Assembly: GCA_017379075.1 (NCBI GenBank)
Contig: JAFNXL010000053.1
Location: forward strand, 1 to 61,371
Direction of reading: 5' to 3'
Source of the DNA: Bacteroidaceae bacterium
GTDB taxonomy: Bacteria > Bacteroidota > Bacteroidia > Bacteroidales > Bacteroidaceae
Length of the DNA stretch: 61,371 nucleotides
Shown: positions 26,150-35,001 of the stretch, piece after piece
Layout of the letters: each line of letters starts with the position of its first letter
Position numbering within the stretch: position 1 is the stretch's first letter
Notes under the pieces: model-generated
Told to the model about the DNA's origin: nothing
Databases searched by the model: none
Seen by the model: the letters and a program-made list of their open reading frames with translations, nothing else
Translations under genes and position numbers: made by a program

Positions 26150-26233
26150 AATGCCGAACCGGCGTAAAGACATCCTTTCATTCACCGCACAGCCCTGCCA
26201 CAAACGGTCAGGGCGTGCGCTTTTCTTAGCATC

Positions 26234-27196
26234 ATGAAAAAATATCTCATACTGCTTTTCCTCGTCCTGCTGCCCGCCGTTGTGCCCGCACAGGAGTCGG
26301 ACTCCCTTGATGTGGAACAGCCAGCCACCTCTTACACGCTGGAAACCGTGCCCAACGTCTACCGCCTCGACCGCCGACTGCACGTCAGCGACCCCACAGG
26401 CATCCTTTCCGCCGAGGCCCGGAGCGCCATTGACCGCATCTTCACCCAGCTGGAAGACAGCACGGGCATACAGACGGCGGTGGTGATGCTTCCGTCCATT
26501 GGCGAGGACAACATTTTCGACTTTGCCCACAACCTCTTCATGGAATGGGGCGTGGGCGAGAAGGATCGCGACAACGGTCTGCTCATCCTCTATGTGGAAG
26601 ACCAGAGGAAGATTCGCTTCCACGTTGGCTACGGTCTGGAAGGCATCCTACCCGATGCCATCTGCAAGCGCATCCAGGCCAAATACATGGTGCCGGCCTT
26701 CAAGGAGGGCAACGTGGACCAGGGAATGGTAACGGGCTGCAAGGCCATCTACCAGACGCTGGAGAACGCCATGAACCCCAACAAGCAGGGCGACGGCAGC
26801 GAGGGAGCAATGGCCGCGCTGGCTGTGCTCGTCGTCATGGTCATCGTCTTCATCTGGATTATAAGGAACGCCCAGCAAAAGGCGCTCACCTGCAAGAAGT
26901 GCGGAACCAAGGCATCCCTGCGCCTCACCTCAAAAGACTTTTACAGAACGGCAGACGGCCACAGGCACAAGCGCGAGACTTACGTCTGCTCGCACTGCAA
27001 CGCCGTGGACATCCGCGACACCGACCAAGAAGACGACGATGACGACAGCGACCTGATGAAAGGCATCTTCATCGGCTCCATGCTGAACGGCGGACGGGGC
27101 GGAAGAGGCTTCGGAGGCGGATTTGGCGGTGGAGGCTTCGGCGGAAGTTTCGGTGGCGGAAGTTCTGGCGGTGGAGGCTCCACTTCGGGATGGTGA
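26234..27196 (+). CDS. TPM-domain membrane protein with Gly-rich tail (YgcG-like)
   Basis: 320 aa. A signal peptide (MKKYLILLFLVLLPAVVPA) is followed by a TPM domain at about residues 48-170 (VSDPTGILSAEARSAIDRIFTQLEDSTGIQTAVVML). A transmembrane helix (AALAVLVVMVIVFIWII, about 196-212) leads to a Cys-rich ribbon with two CxxC pairs (CKKCG and CSHCN), and the last 40 residues are almost pure Gly/Phe/Arg/Ser ending GGGGSTSGW. It works with LemA in many bacteria. The zinc-ribbon-like insertion is plausible from the cysteines. Confidence 0.88.
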   Translation: MKKYLILLFLVLLPAVVPAQESDSLDVEQPATSYTLETVPNVYRLDRRLHVSDPTGILSAEARSAIDRIFTQLEDSTGIQTAVVMLPSIGEDNIFDFAHNLFMEWGVGEKDRDNGLLILYVEDQRKIRFHVGYGLEGILPDAICKRIQAKYMVPAFKEGNVDQGMVTGCKAIYQTLENAMNPNKQGDGSEGAMAALAVLVVMVIVFIWIIRNAQQKALTCKKCGTKASLRLTSKDFYRTADGHRHKRETYVCSHCNAVDIRDTDQEDDDDDSDLMKGIFIGSMLNGGRGGRGFGGGFGGGGFGGSFGGGSSGGGGSTSGW

Positions 27197-27233
27197 TTTT
27201 TCTTCATATAATACAATATATACAATAATAGTA

Positions 27234-27263
27234 GGTATGGACGCAGCGTGCTGTGTCCATACC
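27234..27263. promoter_or_regulatory. 30-bp near-perfect palindrome in the metzincin leader
   Basis: GGTATGGACGCAGC and GCTGTGTCCATACC pair over 14 bp with one G-T wobble and almost no loop, 23 nt before the start codon at 27286. There is no T-run after it, so it is not a standard terminator. Confidence 0.6.
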
Positions 27264-27285
27264 CCCAAAAACACAAAACAATAAA

Positions 27286-29721
27286 ATGAACAAGACAAGA
27301 CTGATGCTGCTTCTTGCCGCCGGCCTCATTGCCGGTTCGCCCGCAACGGCCAAGAAGGAAAAGAAGCAGAAGCCGCAGACCGAACAGGCGGAAAAGAAAG
27401 GCAGGAAAGGAATCCTTTTCTGGAAGAAGATAGACAAGGGCGCCCAGTCCGCTCAGGAAAACAAGCCCGAGGAAAAGCCGCAAATCGACCGTCCCGGAAT
27501 GTTCCATGTAACCAAGGAAAAGGGCGAATGGTACTTCCAGATTCATGACAGCCTCATCGGCCGCGAGTTCCTCACCACCACACGCTACACCTCCACCCCC
27601 TCCAACTGCGGACAGTTCGGCGGCGAGCAAATCAACCAGCAGACCGTCTTCTTCGAGGTGGCGCCCGGCGAAAACCTCTTGCTGCGCTCGCGCCTTTTCA
27701 TCAACGTGGCAGACACCGCCACCATGATCAACAAGGCCATCACCATCAGCAACGAAAGCCCCATCCTGAACAGCTTCAAGATTGAGTCGCACAAGAACCA
27801 GGTCTACAAAATCAAGGTTTCGCCCTATTTCAGCGGCGAGGTGGCCGGAATGGGACTCCCCAACGACGTGAAGCGCATGTACTCTCTGCAAGGACTCAAC
27901 GGTGACAAGAGCTACATAGAGGACATCAAGTCCTTCCCCCTCAACACCGAGGTGCGCATGGTGAAGACCTATTCCGGAAACGGATACGGCATGCCCGCCA
28001 TCGCCAACACCGGACTGGCCACCTTCGGACTGAACATCAGTTTTGTGATGCTGCCCGAGAAGCCCATGACACCGCGCCACTTCGACAAGCGCGTGGGCTA
28101 CTTTACCCACGGATACACCGAGTTTTCCGACCATCAGCAACAAGTGCAGGGCAAGAGCTTCATCGCCCGTTTCCGCCTGGAAGCACGCCCCGAGGACGTG
28201 GCACGCCAAAAGGCTGGCGAGGCTGTGGAACCCGTCAAGCCCATCGTCTACTATATTGACCCCGCCACGCCCAAGCAGTGGCGCAAGTACCTCATCCAGG
28301 GCGTCAACGACTGGCAGAAAGCTTTTGAGAAAGCCGGCTGGAAGAACGCCATCATAGGCAAGGAATGGCCCGAGCAGGACACCACCATGAGCATGGAAGA
28401 CGCCCGCTTCAACTGCATCCGCTATCTGGCCTCGCCCATTGAGAACGCCTACGGCCCCCACGTCAGCGACCCCCGCACCGGAGAAATTATCGAGGCCCAC
28501 GTCTGCTGGTACCACAACGTCATGAAGCTGGTGCACACCTGGTACATGGTACAGGCCAGCAGCATTGACGAGGCCGCACGCAAGATGAACTACGACGAGG
28601 AACTCATGGGCCAGCTCATCCGCTTTGTCAGCAGTCACGAGGTGGGCCACTCGCTGGGTCTGCGCCACAACTTCGGCAGCAGCAGCACCGTGCCCGTGGA
28701 CAGCCTGCGCAGCAAGGACTGGGTGGAACGCCACGGCCACACGCCCAGCATCATGGACTATGCCCGCTTCAACTATGTGGCACAGCCCGAGGACCAACTG
28801 GACCGACTGGGCATCTTCCCCCGCATCAACGACTATGACGAATGGGCCATCCAGTGGGGATACGGCCCCATGGCGGCAGACAACGCCGACGACGACCACC
28901 GCCTGCGCGAGGAATGGGTTGCCGGCAAACTCAGCGACAAACGCCTTTGGTGGGGCGACGGCGAAATCAGCATCGGCCGTCTCGACCCCCGCAACCAGAC
29001 CGAGGACCTGGGCGACAATGCCATGAAGGCAAGCACCTACGGCATCATGAACCTCAAGCGACAGCTTGTGAACCTGCCCCAGTGGACCGCCGACAACGCC
29101 GCCGACCTCTATGACAACGATGTGCGCACCATGTACGACGAGATGCGCCTCCAGTTTATGCGCTACTGCGGTCATGTGGCACGCAACATTGGCGGCCACT
29201 TCGTCACCTTCCAGCCCAAGGGCACACAGGAGGATGTCTATGCCCCCGTGCCGCTGGAACAGCAGAAGGAAGCCCTGCAATGGATGGACGAGAACGTGCT
29301 CACCGAACCCGTCTGGCTGCGTCAGGTACCCTATGCGCGCCGCCTCACCCCCGACCCGCAGAGCCTCACCGCAACCGTGGCGGAAAGCGCCATCACACAG
29401 ATGATGAACCGTCTGGACGGCATGAACGAGTTCTACACCCCCGAGCAGTACATCACCGACCTTGTCCGTCTGGTGTTCAAGGAAGCGGACAACCGCCAAA
29501 GCGTAACGCCCTATCGCGTGGCCCTGCAGAACATGATGATCACCCATCTCACCCGCGCCTTCGGCAACGGCTACCAGCCCGTCCGCCCCGCCGCCCTGCT
29601 CGGCCTTCAGCAGATTCAGGCCAAGGCCAAGGCTGCCAGCACCTCGGCTCCCGACGTCACCTCCCGCGCCCATTGGGCCAGCGTCTACGACAAGATTGGC
29701 CGCGTGCTGGTTTGGAAGTGA
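27286..29721 (+). CDS. Secreted zinc metalloprotease, metzincin type (DUF5117/DUF5118 family)
   Basis: 811 aa from the ATG at 27286, giving signal peptide MNKTRLMLLLAAGLIAGSPATA. A basic linker is followed by DUF5118/DUF5117-type domains (PGMFHVTKEKGEWYFQIHDSLIGREFL) and then a metzincin catalytic domain. HEVGHSLGLRH at 451-461 is the zinc site HExxHxxGxxH, and PSIMDYARFNY downstream supplies the Met-turn. Members are periplasmic or surface proteases of Bacteroidetes with unknown natural substrates. A strong palindrome sits in the leader, and the TGA stop merges with a GAGYRRT heptad repeat. Confidence 0.88.
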   Translation: MNKTRLMLLLAAGLIAGSPATAKKEKKQKPQTEQAEKKGRKGILFWKKIDKGAQSAQENKPEEKPQIDRPGMFHVTKEKGEWYFQIHDSLIGREFLTTTRYTSTPSNCGQFGGEQINQQTVFFEVAPGENLLLRSRLFINVADTATMINKAITISNESPILNSFKIESHKNQVYKIKVSPYFSGEVAGMGLPNDVKRMYSLQGLNGDKSYIEDIKSFPLNTEVRMVKTYSGNGYGMPAIANTGLATFGLNISFVMLPEKPMTPRHFDKRVGYFTHGYTEFSDHQQQVQGKSFIARFRLEARPEDVARQKAGEAVEPVKPIVYYIDPATPKQWRKYLIQGVNDWQKAFEKAGWKNAIIGKEWPEQDTTMSMEDARFNCIRYLASPIENAYGPHVSDPRTGEIIEAHVCWYHNVMKLVHTWYMVQASSIDEAARKMNYDEELMGQLIRFVSSHEVGHSLGLRHNFGSSSTVPVDSLRSKDWVERHGHTPSIMDYARFNYVAQPEDQLDRLGIFPRINDYDEWAIQWGYGPMAADNADDDHRLREEWVAGKLSDKRLWWGDGEISIGRLDPRNQTEDLGDNAMKASTYGIMNLKRQLVNLPQWTADNAADLYDNDVRTMYDEMRLQFMRYCGHVARNIGGHFVTFQPKGTQEDVYAPVPLEQQKEALQWMDENVLTEPVWLRQVPYARRLTPDPQSLTATVAESAITQMMNRLDGMNEFYTPEQYITDLVRLVFKEADNRQSVTPYRVALQNMMITHLTRAFGNGYQPVRPAALLGLQQIQAKAKAASTSAPDVTSRAHWASVYDKIGRVLVWK

Positions 29722-29872
29722 TGAGCAGTGAGTTGTGAGTTGTGAGTTGTGAGTGTTTATTTGGACAAAAGAACATTTTGAGCGATGAGCAGTAAGCGAT
29801 GAGCGATGAGTTTTTTTGACAAAAGAACATAAGTTCAGAAGAGGCTCAAATCTCACTACTCATTACTCAATG
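29721..29872. repeat. Composite heptad block, copy 1
   Basis: Order: GAGYRRT-type heptads; TTTGGACAAAAGAACATTTT; heptads; TTTTGACAAAAGAACATAAG then TTCAGAAG; inverted heptads (CTCACTACTCATTACTCA). The first repeat unit contains the stop codon of the metzincin gene. The same order appears at 60694-60855. Confidence 0.85.
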
Positions 29873-29878
29873 CTCAAA

Positions 29879-30008
29879 GGCGTCTGCAAAGACGCGGAAC
29901 GGCAACCCTCACAGCCGATTCGCGTCTTCCAGACGCCATTTTTATGCGGACATCATAATACCGAGGGCTTGAAAGCCCCCGGCTATTCATTTTCCCGTCT
30001 TCCAGACG
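29879..30008. repeat. REP-like hairpin cluster, copy 2
   Basis: GCGTCT-N4-AGACGC (29880-29895), GCGTCTTCCAGACGC (29922-29936), GGGCTTGAAAGCCC inside a longer CCG/CGG stem (29961-29982) and CGTCTTCCAGACG (29996-30008). Sequence and order match copy 3 at 60960-61047. Confidence 0.85.
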
Positions 30009-30083
30009 TGTTTCGTTCATCGCTGATGGATGATAGCTGACCGTTGTCCTTTTCTTCCCTTTTACCCATATGCGGAGTGCGTG

Positions 30084-30236
30084 CCGGAGTCCCGACGGCA
30101 TTTTTGGGCGTCAAGAAATGCAATCCGGAGTCCCGACGGCGTTTTTTGGCGTCAAGAAATGCAATCCGGAGTCCCAACGGCACTTTTTGGCATCAGGAAA
30201 TGCAATCCGGGGTCCCGACGGCCATTTCCGGCGTAT
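30084..30236. repeat. 41-bp direct tandem repeat, 3.7 copies
   Basis: Units start at 30084, 30125, 30166 and 30207 and read CCGGAGTCCCGACGGC then TTTTTTGGCGTCAAGAAATG with few changes. 41 is not a multiple of three, so this is not a coding repeat. It ends about 60 bp before the stop of the convergent permease gene. Confidence 0.9.
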
Positions 30237-30299
30237 CTGAAAACGAGCGAGAAATACCAAGCTTACTTGAATATTTCTCGCTGCGAGTGCGGAAGAGCA

Positions 30300-32684
30300 T
30301 CACTCCGTCCTGATGCTTTCCACCGGATTGCGGCGTGCCACGCTCAATGTCTGCCACAGGACGGAGAGGACGGCCACGGACAGGGAGATGAGGACGGCCA
30401 CCACAAGCACCCACCACGGGAAGTCTATGCGGTAATAGAAAGGTTCCAGATACTCCCTCATGCCCTTGATGCTGATGGGGACGGCAATCACCGAGGCCAA
30501 CAGGGAAAGCAGCAGGAAGGGACGCGACAGTTCCCAGGCTGCCCCCTCTACCGTGGCTCCCATCACCTTGCGCAGCGCAATCTGCTTGCTCTGCTGCTCC
30601 GTGTAGCTTACGGACATGGCGAACATACCAAGGGCGGAGATGAGCAGGGAGAGGAACATAAAGCCCAGAACAACCTTCCTTTTGTTGCGCAGTCCGTACA
30701 ATATTCCGTCAAGAATTTCTTCCACGGTCATTACATCGACATTCCTTTTCGCTCCAGTGATTTCCATCGCCACCTCATTACAAACGGCCTTGATGGATTT
30801 CAGCGCATTGCCGTCGGTGCCCGATTGCCCGTCAAGTTCCAGCATAATATAGGAAGATGCAGGAGCTTTCTCTTTGATTCGTATCACATTCTCATATTTG
30901 GAGGCATCGCGGGGTGTTGCAGAAGTACGAAAATCCTTTACCACACCGCAAACCGGAAATCTTATATTAGATTTGACGATGTAGGTTTTGTCATACTGAT
31001 TATAGCCGACCTCATTGATGTACGGGCGCTCTTTTGACACATTGAATTTCCGCTTTGCACTCTCCGGCAGCCAGAACATTCCGTCTGCTGGTTCACAATA
31101 CTGTTCCACCACCTCGAATCCGAACATATCCATGCAGTCTTGGTCAATCTCCGTCACGCATACTTGCACAACCCTTCCGTCTGTTCCCTCTTCGGCCACA
31201 CCAAAGGAAGTCGGAAGGTCTGTCCACGGTTCAGTCTCAATCCACCCCACCCTCTTTACCTGTGGCAAGGACTTCAGACGGTTGTAAATCGGTTCTGCCT
31301 TAGCGGCCTTGAAATCAAAATCACTCAAACTTACAAGAAGAAGATTCTTTGTATTATACCCCAAAGGCAGGGTGGAAAGATGGTGTATCTGCGCGCTCAT
31401 GGTCAGTGCGAGCGCCAACGGTACGGTACAGATTACCCCCTGCGCCACAATGAACACACGGCTCAGCCACATCTTGCTTTGCAGACGGAAACTGCCCTTC
31501 ATCACGTCTATGGGCTTGAAGCGGGACACAATGACAGCCGGTATGAGACCCGCCAACAGCGATACCGCAACAATCAGCCCCAGGGCAACGCCAATGGTCA
31601 GGGAGTTGGGTACCAGGTCGAACTTTCTGGACAGCAGTTCCTGGAACCAATCCTTGCACCAGACGGCCACCAAACAGCCCAACAGAAAACAAACGCTTGT
31701 GAAAAGAAACGATTCGGCCAGACTGCGCCCCACCACCTGCCACACGGAATCGCCCAACAGGCGGCGCGTGGCAATCTCCTTGGCACGCTTGCCCGCCAGC
31801 GCCACGGTCAGATTCACATAATTGAACACCGCCGACACAAGCAGGACCATAGCCACAGCCAAGAGGTTGAACATCTTTTCCTTGTCACCGCTGCGGTAGT
31901 GGGCTTGGTGCCATTTGTCGCACAAATAAACCTCGTCCAACCGCGTGAGCGAAGAGCCCGACCAAGGTTTTTCTTCATCCGGCTTTTCCTGCCATTCAGG
32001 CCACACCTTTTTGTAGATTTTCAGCAACGCCTGTTCGGCATCCTCCCGCGTGGCACCGTCGGCAAGCATAACAAAAGAATGCGTACCCATCTCAGCCATA
32101 TGAGGCCTCTTCTCCATATCCAGCGACATATTGTAGAAAAGGTCTGTAGGGTGAAAGATGTCATTCGGTCCGAAATCCTCCATCACCCCCACCACGGTAC
32201 AGGTCTCATCATAAATCCTTACCTGCTGGCCAACGGCATCTTTGTCCGGGAAAGCCTTTCGGGCAAAGCTTTCGCTGAGGATAACCTCATTGCGGGATGT
32301 AAGCACGCTGTGGCGGTCGCATCCCCTCAGCCCATAGTCGAACAGACGGAAAAAGGTGCTGTCCACCGCCTGTGTCTTGGCATTCGGAAGAACGGTTTCA
32401 TCTTCCAGTATGACGTCCAGTCTTTTGTAATACGTCATCCGTGTCCATTCCTTAATCTGCGGCGGAACAGGCACATCTGGAGTATATTTGATGTTTACGC
32501 CCAGCTTTGTGCTGGAACCAATCGTATAGAGCTGTTTGTAGCAGGGGCGCGTCTTGCCCACCCTGTAGTCCTTGCAGACAATGGACATGAGCAGAATGAC
32601 AAAGCCCAGCGCCACGGAAAGGCCGAAAATCTGTATGGCCGTATAGAGTTTGTTACGGCACAGGAAAACGAAGTATGATTTCAT
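30300..32684 (-). CDS. MacB-like ABC transporter permease with two FtsX modules
   Basis: 794 aa from the ATG at 32684; nine upstream in-frame residues are ignored. An N-terminal helix (YTAIQIFGLSVALGFVILLMSIV), a periplasmic MacB_PCD domain and a three-helix FtsX module (MFNLLAVAMVLLVSAVFNYVNLTVALAGKRAKEIATRRLLG) are followed by a second periplasmic domain and FtsX module (VLGFMFLSLLISALGMFAMSVSYTEQQSKQIALRKVMGA). This 800-residue, eight-helix layout is frequent in Bacteroidetes exporters of small hydrophobic compounds or lipoproteins. The ATPase gene is 30 bp upstream. Substrate unknown. Confidence 0.9.
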   Translation of the reverse strand: MKSYFVFLCRNKLYTAIQIFGLSVALGFVILLMSIVCKDYRVGKTRPCYKQLYTIGSSTKLGVNIKYTPDVPVPPQIKEWTRMTYYKRLDVILEDETVLPNAKTQAVDSTFFRLFDYGLRGCDRHSVLTSRNEVILSESFARKAFPDKDAVGQQVRIYDETCTVVGVMEDFGPNDIFHPTDLFYNMSLDMEKRPHMAEMGTHSFVMLADGATREDAEQALLKIYKKVWPEWQEKPDEEKPWSGSSLTRLDEVYLCDKWHQAHYRSGDKEKMFNLLAVAMVLLVSAVFNYVNLTVALAGKRAKEIATRRLLGDSVWQVVGRSLAESFLFTSVCFLLGCLVAVWCKDWFQELLSRKFDLVPNSLTIGVALGLIVAVSLLAGLIPAVIVSRFKPIDVMKGSFRLQSKMWLSRVFIVAQGVICTVPLALALTMSAQIHHLSTLPLGYNTKNLLLVSLSDFDFKAAKAEPIYNRLKSLPQVKRVGWIETEPWTDLPTSFGVAEEGTDGRVVQVCVTEIDQDCMDMFGFEVVEQYCEPADGMFWLPESAKRKFNVSKERPYINEVGYNQYDKTYIVKSNIRFPVCGVVKDFRTSATPRDASKYENVIRIKEKAPASSYIMLELDGQSGTDGNALKSIKAVCNEVAMEITGAKRNVDVMTVEEILDGILYGLRNKRKVVLGFMFLSLLISALGMFAMSVSYTEQQSKQIALRKVMGATVEGAAWELSRPFLLLSLLASVIAVPISIKGMREYLEPFYYRIDFPWWVLVVAVLISLSVAVLSVLWQTLSVARRNPVESIRTE

Positions 32685-32714
32685 ATTGTCTTCAGCATTA
32701 GAGGTTATCACATA

Positions 32715-33395
32715 TTACAGCAATCCGTCCATATCGGCTGCTTCCTGTCCGTCATAAAGATACATGATGCGGTGGGCGTATGTGGCATCGTGTCTGGAGT
32801 GCGTCACCATCACAATGGTTGTGCCCTCGGCGTTGAGGCTGGAGAGCAGTTCCATAATCTCGCGGCCGTTCTTGGAGTCCAGGTTTCCCGTAGGCTCGTC
32901 GGCAAGGATGAGGCGCGGCCGTCCCACCACGGCACGGGCGATGGCCACACGCTGCTGCTGTCCACCGCTGAGCTGCTGCGGATAGTGCTTGGCGCGGTGG
33001 CTCATGTTCACACGTCGCAGGATGTCCTCCACCCGCTTGCGGCGTTCGGCCTTGGGCACGTCCAGATACTTCAGCTGCAGGTCTATGTTCTCCTCCACGG
33101 TGAGTTCGTCAATGAGGTTGAAGCTCTGGAACACAAAGCCGATGCGTCCCTTGCGCAGACGGGTACGTTGCCGTTCCCTGAGCGCGCCCACTTCCTCGCC
33201 GTCCAGCCAATAGCGGCCGCCGTCGGGATTGTCCAGCAGACCCAATATATTCAACAAGGTGGACTTGCCACATCCGCTGGGTCCCATGATGGCGACAAAC
33301 TCGCCCTCCTTCACCTCCATGCTGACGCCGTTCAGCGCCACGGTCTTCACCTCCTCTGTGCGGAAGGTGCGCACTATCTGTTCTGTCTTTATCAT
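32715..33395 (-). CDS. ABC transporter ATP-binding protein (MacB/LolD type)
   Basis: 226 aa from the ATG at 33395 (MIKTEQIVRTFRTEEVKTVAL). A longer in-frame reading begins in front of the likely promoter and is rejected. Walker A is GPSGCGKST, the signature is LSGGQQQR and Walker B is LILADEPTGNLDS. The NLDS ending is typical of the MacB/LolD subfamily, which pairs with FtsX-type permeases such as the one downstream. It energises export or lipoprotein release. It is divergent from a two-component system, with two palindromes between them that may control both. Confidence 0.92.
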   Translation of the reverse strand: MIKTEQIVRTFRTEEVKTVALNGVSMEVKEGEFVAIMGPSGCGKSTLLNILGLLDNPDGGRYWLDGEEVGALRERQRTRLRKGRIGFVFQSFNLIDELTVEENIDLQLKYLDVPKAERRKRVEDILRRVNMSHRAKHYPQQLSGGQQQRVAIARAVVGRPRLILADEPTGNLDSKNGREIMELLSSLNAEGTTIVMVTHSRHDATYAHRIMYLYDGQEAADMDGLL

Positions 33396-33523
33396 CTCTT
33401 TTCTGTCTTTTTTTATCGGGTTAAAAAAGTGCTGCAAGCTGCCGGCCATGCAATGTTTACGGGGACAAAGATAGGACATTATTTCCATTCCGCCCCAACG
33501 CGCCAGCAATGCGGAAGCAAGAT

Positions 33524-33563
33524 TGTATGAAAATCATACAGAGGATTGTATAAAAGTCATACA
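33524..33563. promoter_or_regulatory. Tandem 17-bp palindromic operator pair
   Basis: Two copies, TGTATGAAAATCATACA (33524-33540) and TGTATAAAAGTCATACA (33547-33563), each an inverted repeat TGTATGA-N3-TCATACA, 23 bp apart (about two helical turns). They lie just upstream of and over the -33 position of the response-regulator promoter, and about 130-170 bp from the divergent ABC gene start. Confidence 0.7.
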
Positions 33564-33572
33564 ACTTTTCCT

Positions 33573-33580
33573 TACCTTTG
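33573..33580 (+). promoter_or_regulatory. -7 element (TACCTTTG) of the two-component operon
   Basis: It matches TAnnTTTG. The -33 position would fall inside the second palindrome, consistent with binding-site control. The start codon is 39 nt downstream. Confidence 0.6.
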
Positions 33581-33619
33581 CAGCGCACATCAACAAAACA
33601 AGCAGACGAAAGGAAAGAT

Positions 33620-34141
33620 ATGAAAGACTACGGCACCATTCTGGTTGTGGATGACAACCCCGCCATCCTCACCGCCGCCAAGATATGCCTGGGCACGGCC
33701 TTCGGCAAGGTCATCACCCTGAAATCGCCCCAGGACATCCCCACCGTCATGAGTCAGGAAACGGTGGACGCCGTGTTGCTGGACATGAACTTTGCGCCCG
33801 GAATGAATTCGGGACAGGACGGACTGTTGTGGCTGAGAAGCATCCACAAGCTGCACCCCGGCATTCCCGTGGTGCTGGTGACGGCCTATGCGGACATCAG
33901 CCTGGCTGTGCGCGGATTGAAGAACGGTGCCGCCGACTTTGTGACCAAACCCTGGGACAACGACGAACTGCTGAGGGTGGTGAAGGACGCCATTGACAAG
34001 AGCCGCCAGATTGTGCCGCTGGAACAGGTGGAGATGGACCATGTGCGGCGCGTGGTGGAGAAGTGCCACGGCAACATGAGCCGGGCTGCCGGACTGCTGG
34101 GCATCACACGGCAGACACTCTATGCCAAGATGAAGCGATGA
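33620..34141 (+). CDS. Response regulator with Fis-type HTH and no AAA+ domain
   Basis: 173 aa from the ATG at 33620 (MKDYGTILVVDDNPAIL). The receiver spans about residues 1-125 with ILVVDDN, the phospho-acceptor in AVLLDMNF, VLVTAYAD and VTKPWDND. The last 40 residues are a Fis-type HTH (VRRVVEKCHGNMSRAAGLLGITRQTLYAKMKR). NtrC relatives usually carry a sigma-54 AAA+ domain between them, and here it is missing, so it is of the short RegA/ActR type. The palindromes upstream are its likely target, i.e. autoregulation (inference). It overlaps the kinase gene by ATGA. Confidence 0.9.
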   Translation: MKDYGTILVVDDNPAILTAAKICLGTAFGKVITLKSPQDIPTVMSQETVDAVLLDMNFAPGMNSGQDGLLWLRSIHKLHPGIPVVLVTAYADISLAVRGLKNGAADFVTKPWDNDELLRVVKDAIDKSRQIVPLEQVEMDHVRRVVEKCHGNMSRAAGLLGITRQTLYAKMKR

Positions 34142-35001
34142 CCATGACGGACCCGCATATCCTCATCCTTGCATTGGCAGGAATTCTGATTGTGGCGGCA
34201 GCGGTGAGGTTCTACCGCCACCAATGTCTGCTCCGAGACCGCGCCTATCTGATGCGAGAGGCGGTGAGGAACCGCGACTTCTCCTTCCGTCTGCCCGTGA
34301 AGGGTCTGTTCTTCGGCGAACGTGCCATGCAGCAGGCGCTGAACGACATGAGTCTGGACATAAAGGCTCTGGAGGCACGGAAGGAAGTGGAGTCGTGGCA
34401 ACGGCTTACCCGTGTGCTCACCCACGAAATCATGAACGCCGCCACCCCCATCTGCAGCATCAGCCAAGCCTATCTTGCCGACCCTTCCATCAAGGGCACA
34501 CCCTACGAGGAAGGCATCATCGCCATCCACCAGACGGGAATGGGCATGACTGCCTTTGTGGAAAACTACCGCAAACTGACCGACCTGCAGGAAGCGGAGC
34601 TGGAAGAAGTGGACCTGCAACAGACGCTGGAGACCCTAGGGACACTCTATCCGGACGTGACATGGCACATCCGCACCGACGGACAGCTGCGCTTCAAGGC
34701 CGACCGGGGCATGATGCTCCAAGTGCTGTCCAACCTGGCGAAGAACGCCTGCGAGGCCGGGGCAAAGGACATTGACATCCGATGGGACAACGCCCTCCTC
34801 ATCAGCAACAACGGTGCACCCATTCCGCCCGATGTGGCACGGGAGATATTCGTTCCCTTCTTCACCACCAAACAGACGGGTTCCGGCATAGGGCTGGCCC
34901 TGGCCCGGCTGATGATGCACAAACAGGGCATGAACCTCAGTCTGGCGGAACAGCCCGTTCCGGGTTTCCGCACCACCTTCGTCATATCCAAACTGCCATG
35001 A
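34138..35001 (+). CDS. Short membrane-anchored sensor histidine kinase
   Basis: 287 aa from the ATG at 34138 (overlapping the RR stop TGA). One transmembrane helix (ILILALAGILIVAAAVRFY) is followed by a short linker without a periplasmic or PAS sensor domain. LTHEIMNAATPI is the H-box with the phospho-His. The ATPase domain shows NLAKNACEAGA (N box) and GSGIGLALARLMM (G box). With no sensor domain the signal may come from the membrane or from a partner such as the ABC permease. It is immediately followed by ogt through another ATGA overlap. Confidence 0.9.
   Translation: MTMTDPHILILALAGILIVAAAVRFYRHQCLLRDRAYLMREAVRNRDFSFRLPVKGLFFGERAMQQALNDMSLDIKALEARKEVESWQRLTRVLTHEIMNAATPICSISQAYLADPSIKGTPYEEGIIAIHQTGMGMTAFVENYRKLTDLQEAELEEVDLQQTLETLGTLYPDVTWHIRTDGQLRFKADRGMMLQVLSNLAKNACEAGAKDIDIRWDNALLISNNGAPIPPDVAREIFVPFFTTKQTGSGIGLALARLMMHKQGMNLSLAEQPVPGFRTTFVISKLP

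Larger units (their letters stand above)
29722..30299. other. Gene-free stretch between the metzincin and the ABC permease
   Basis: The whole 578 bp consists of the heptad composite, the REP-like hairpins, a short unassigned linker (30009-30083) and the 41-bp array. No coding sequence or RNA gene is supported. Confidence 0.75.

Noticed and set aside
26980-29856. 958-codon open frame on the minus strand opposite the metzincin
   Set aside because: Codon-shadow of the GC-rich plus-strand gene; no signal, no domain, and it crosses TPM and repeat sequence.
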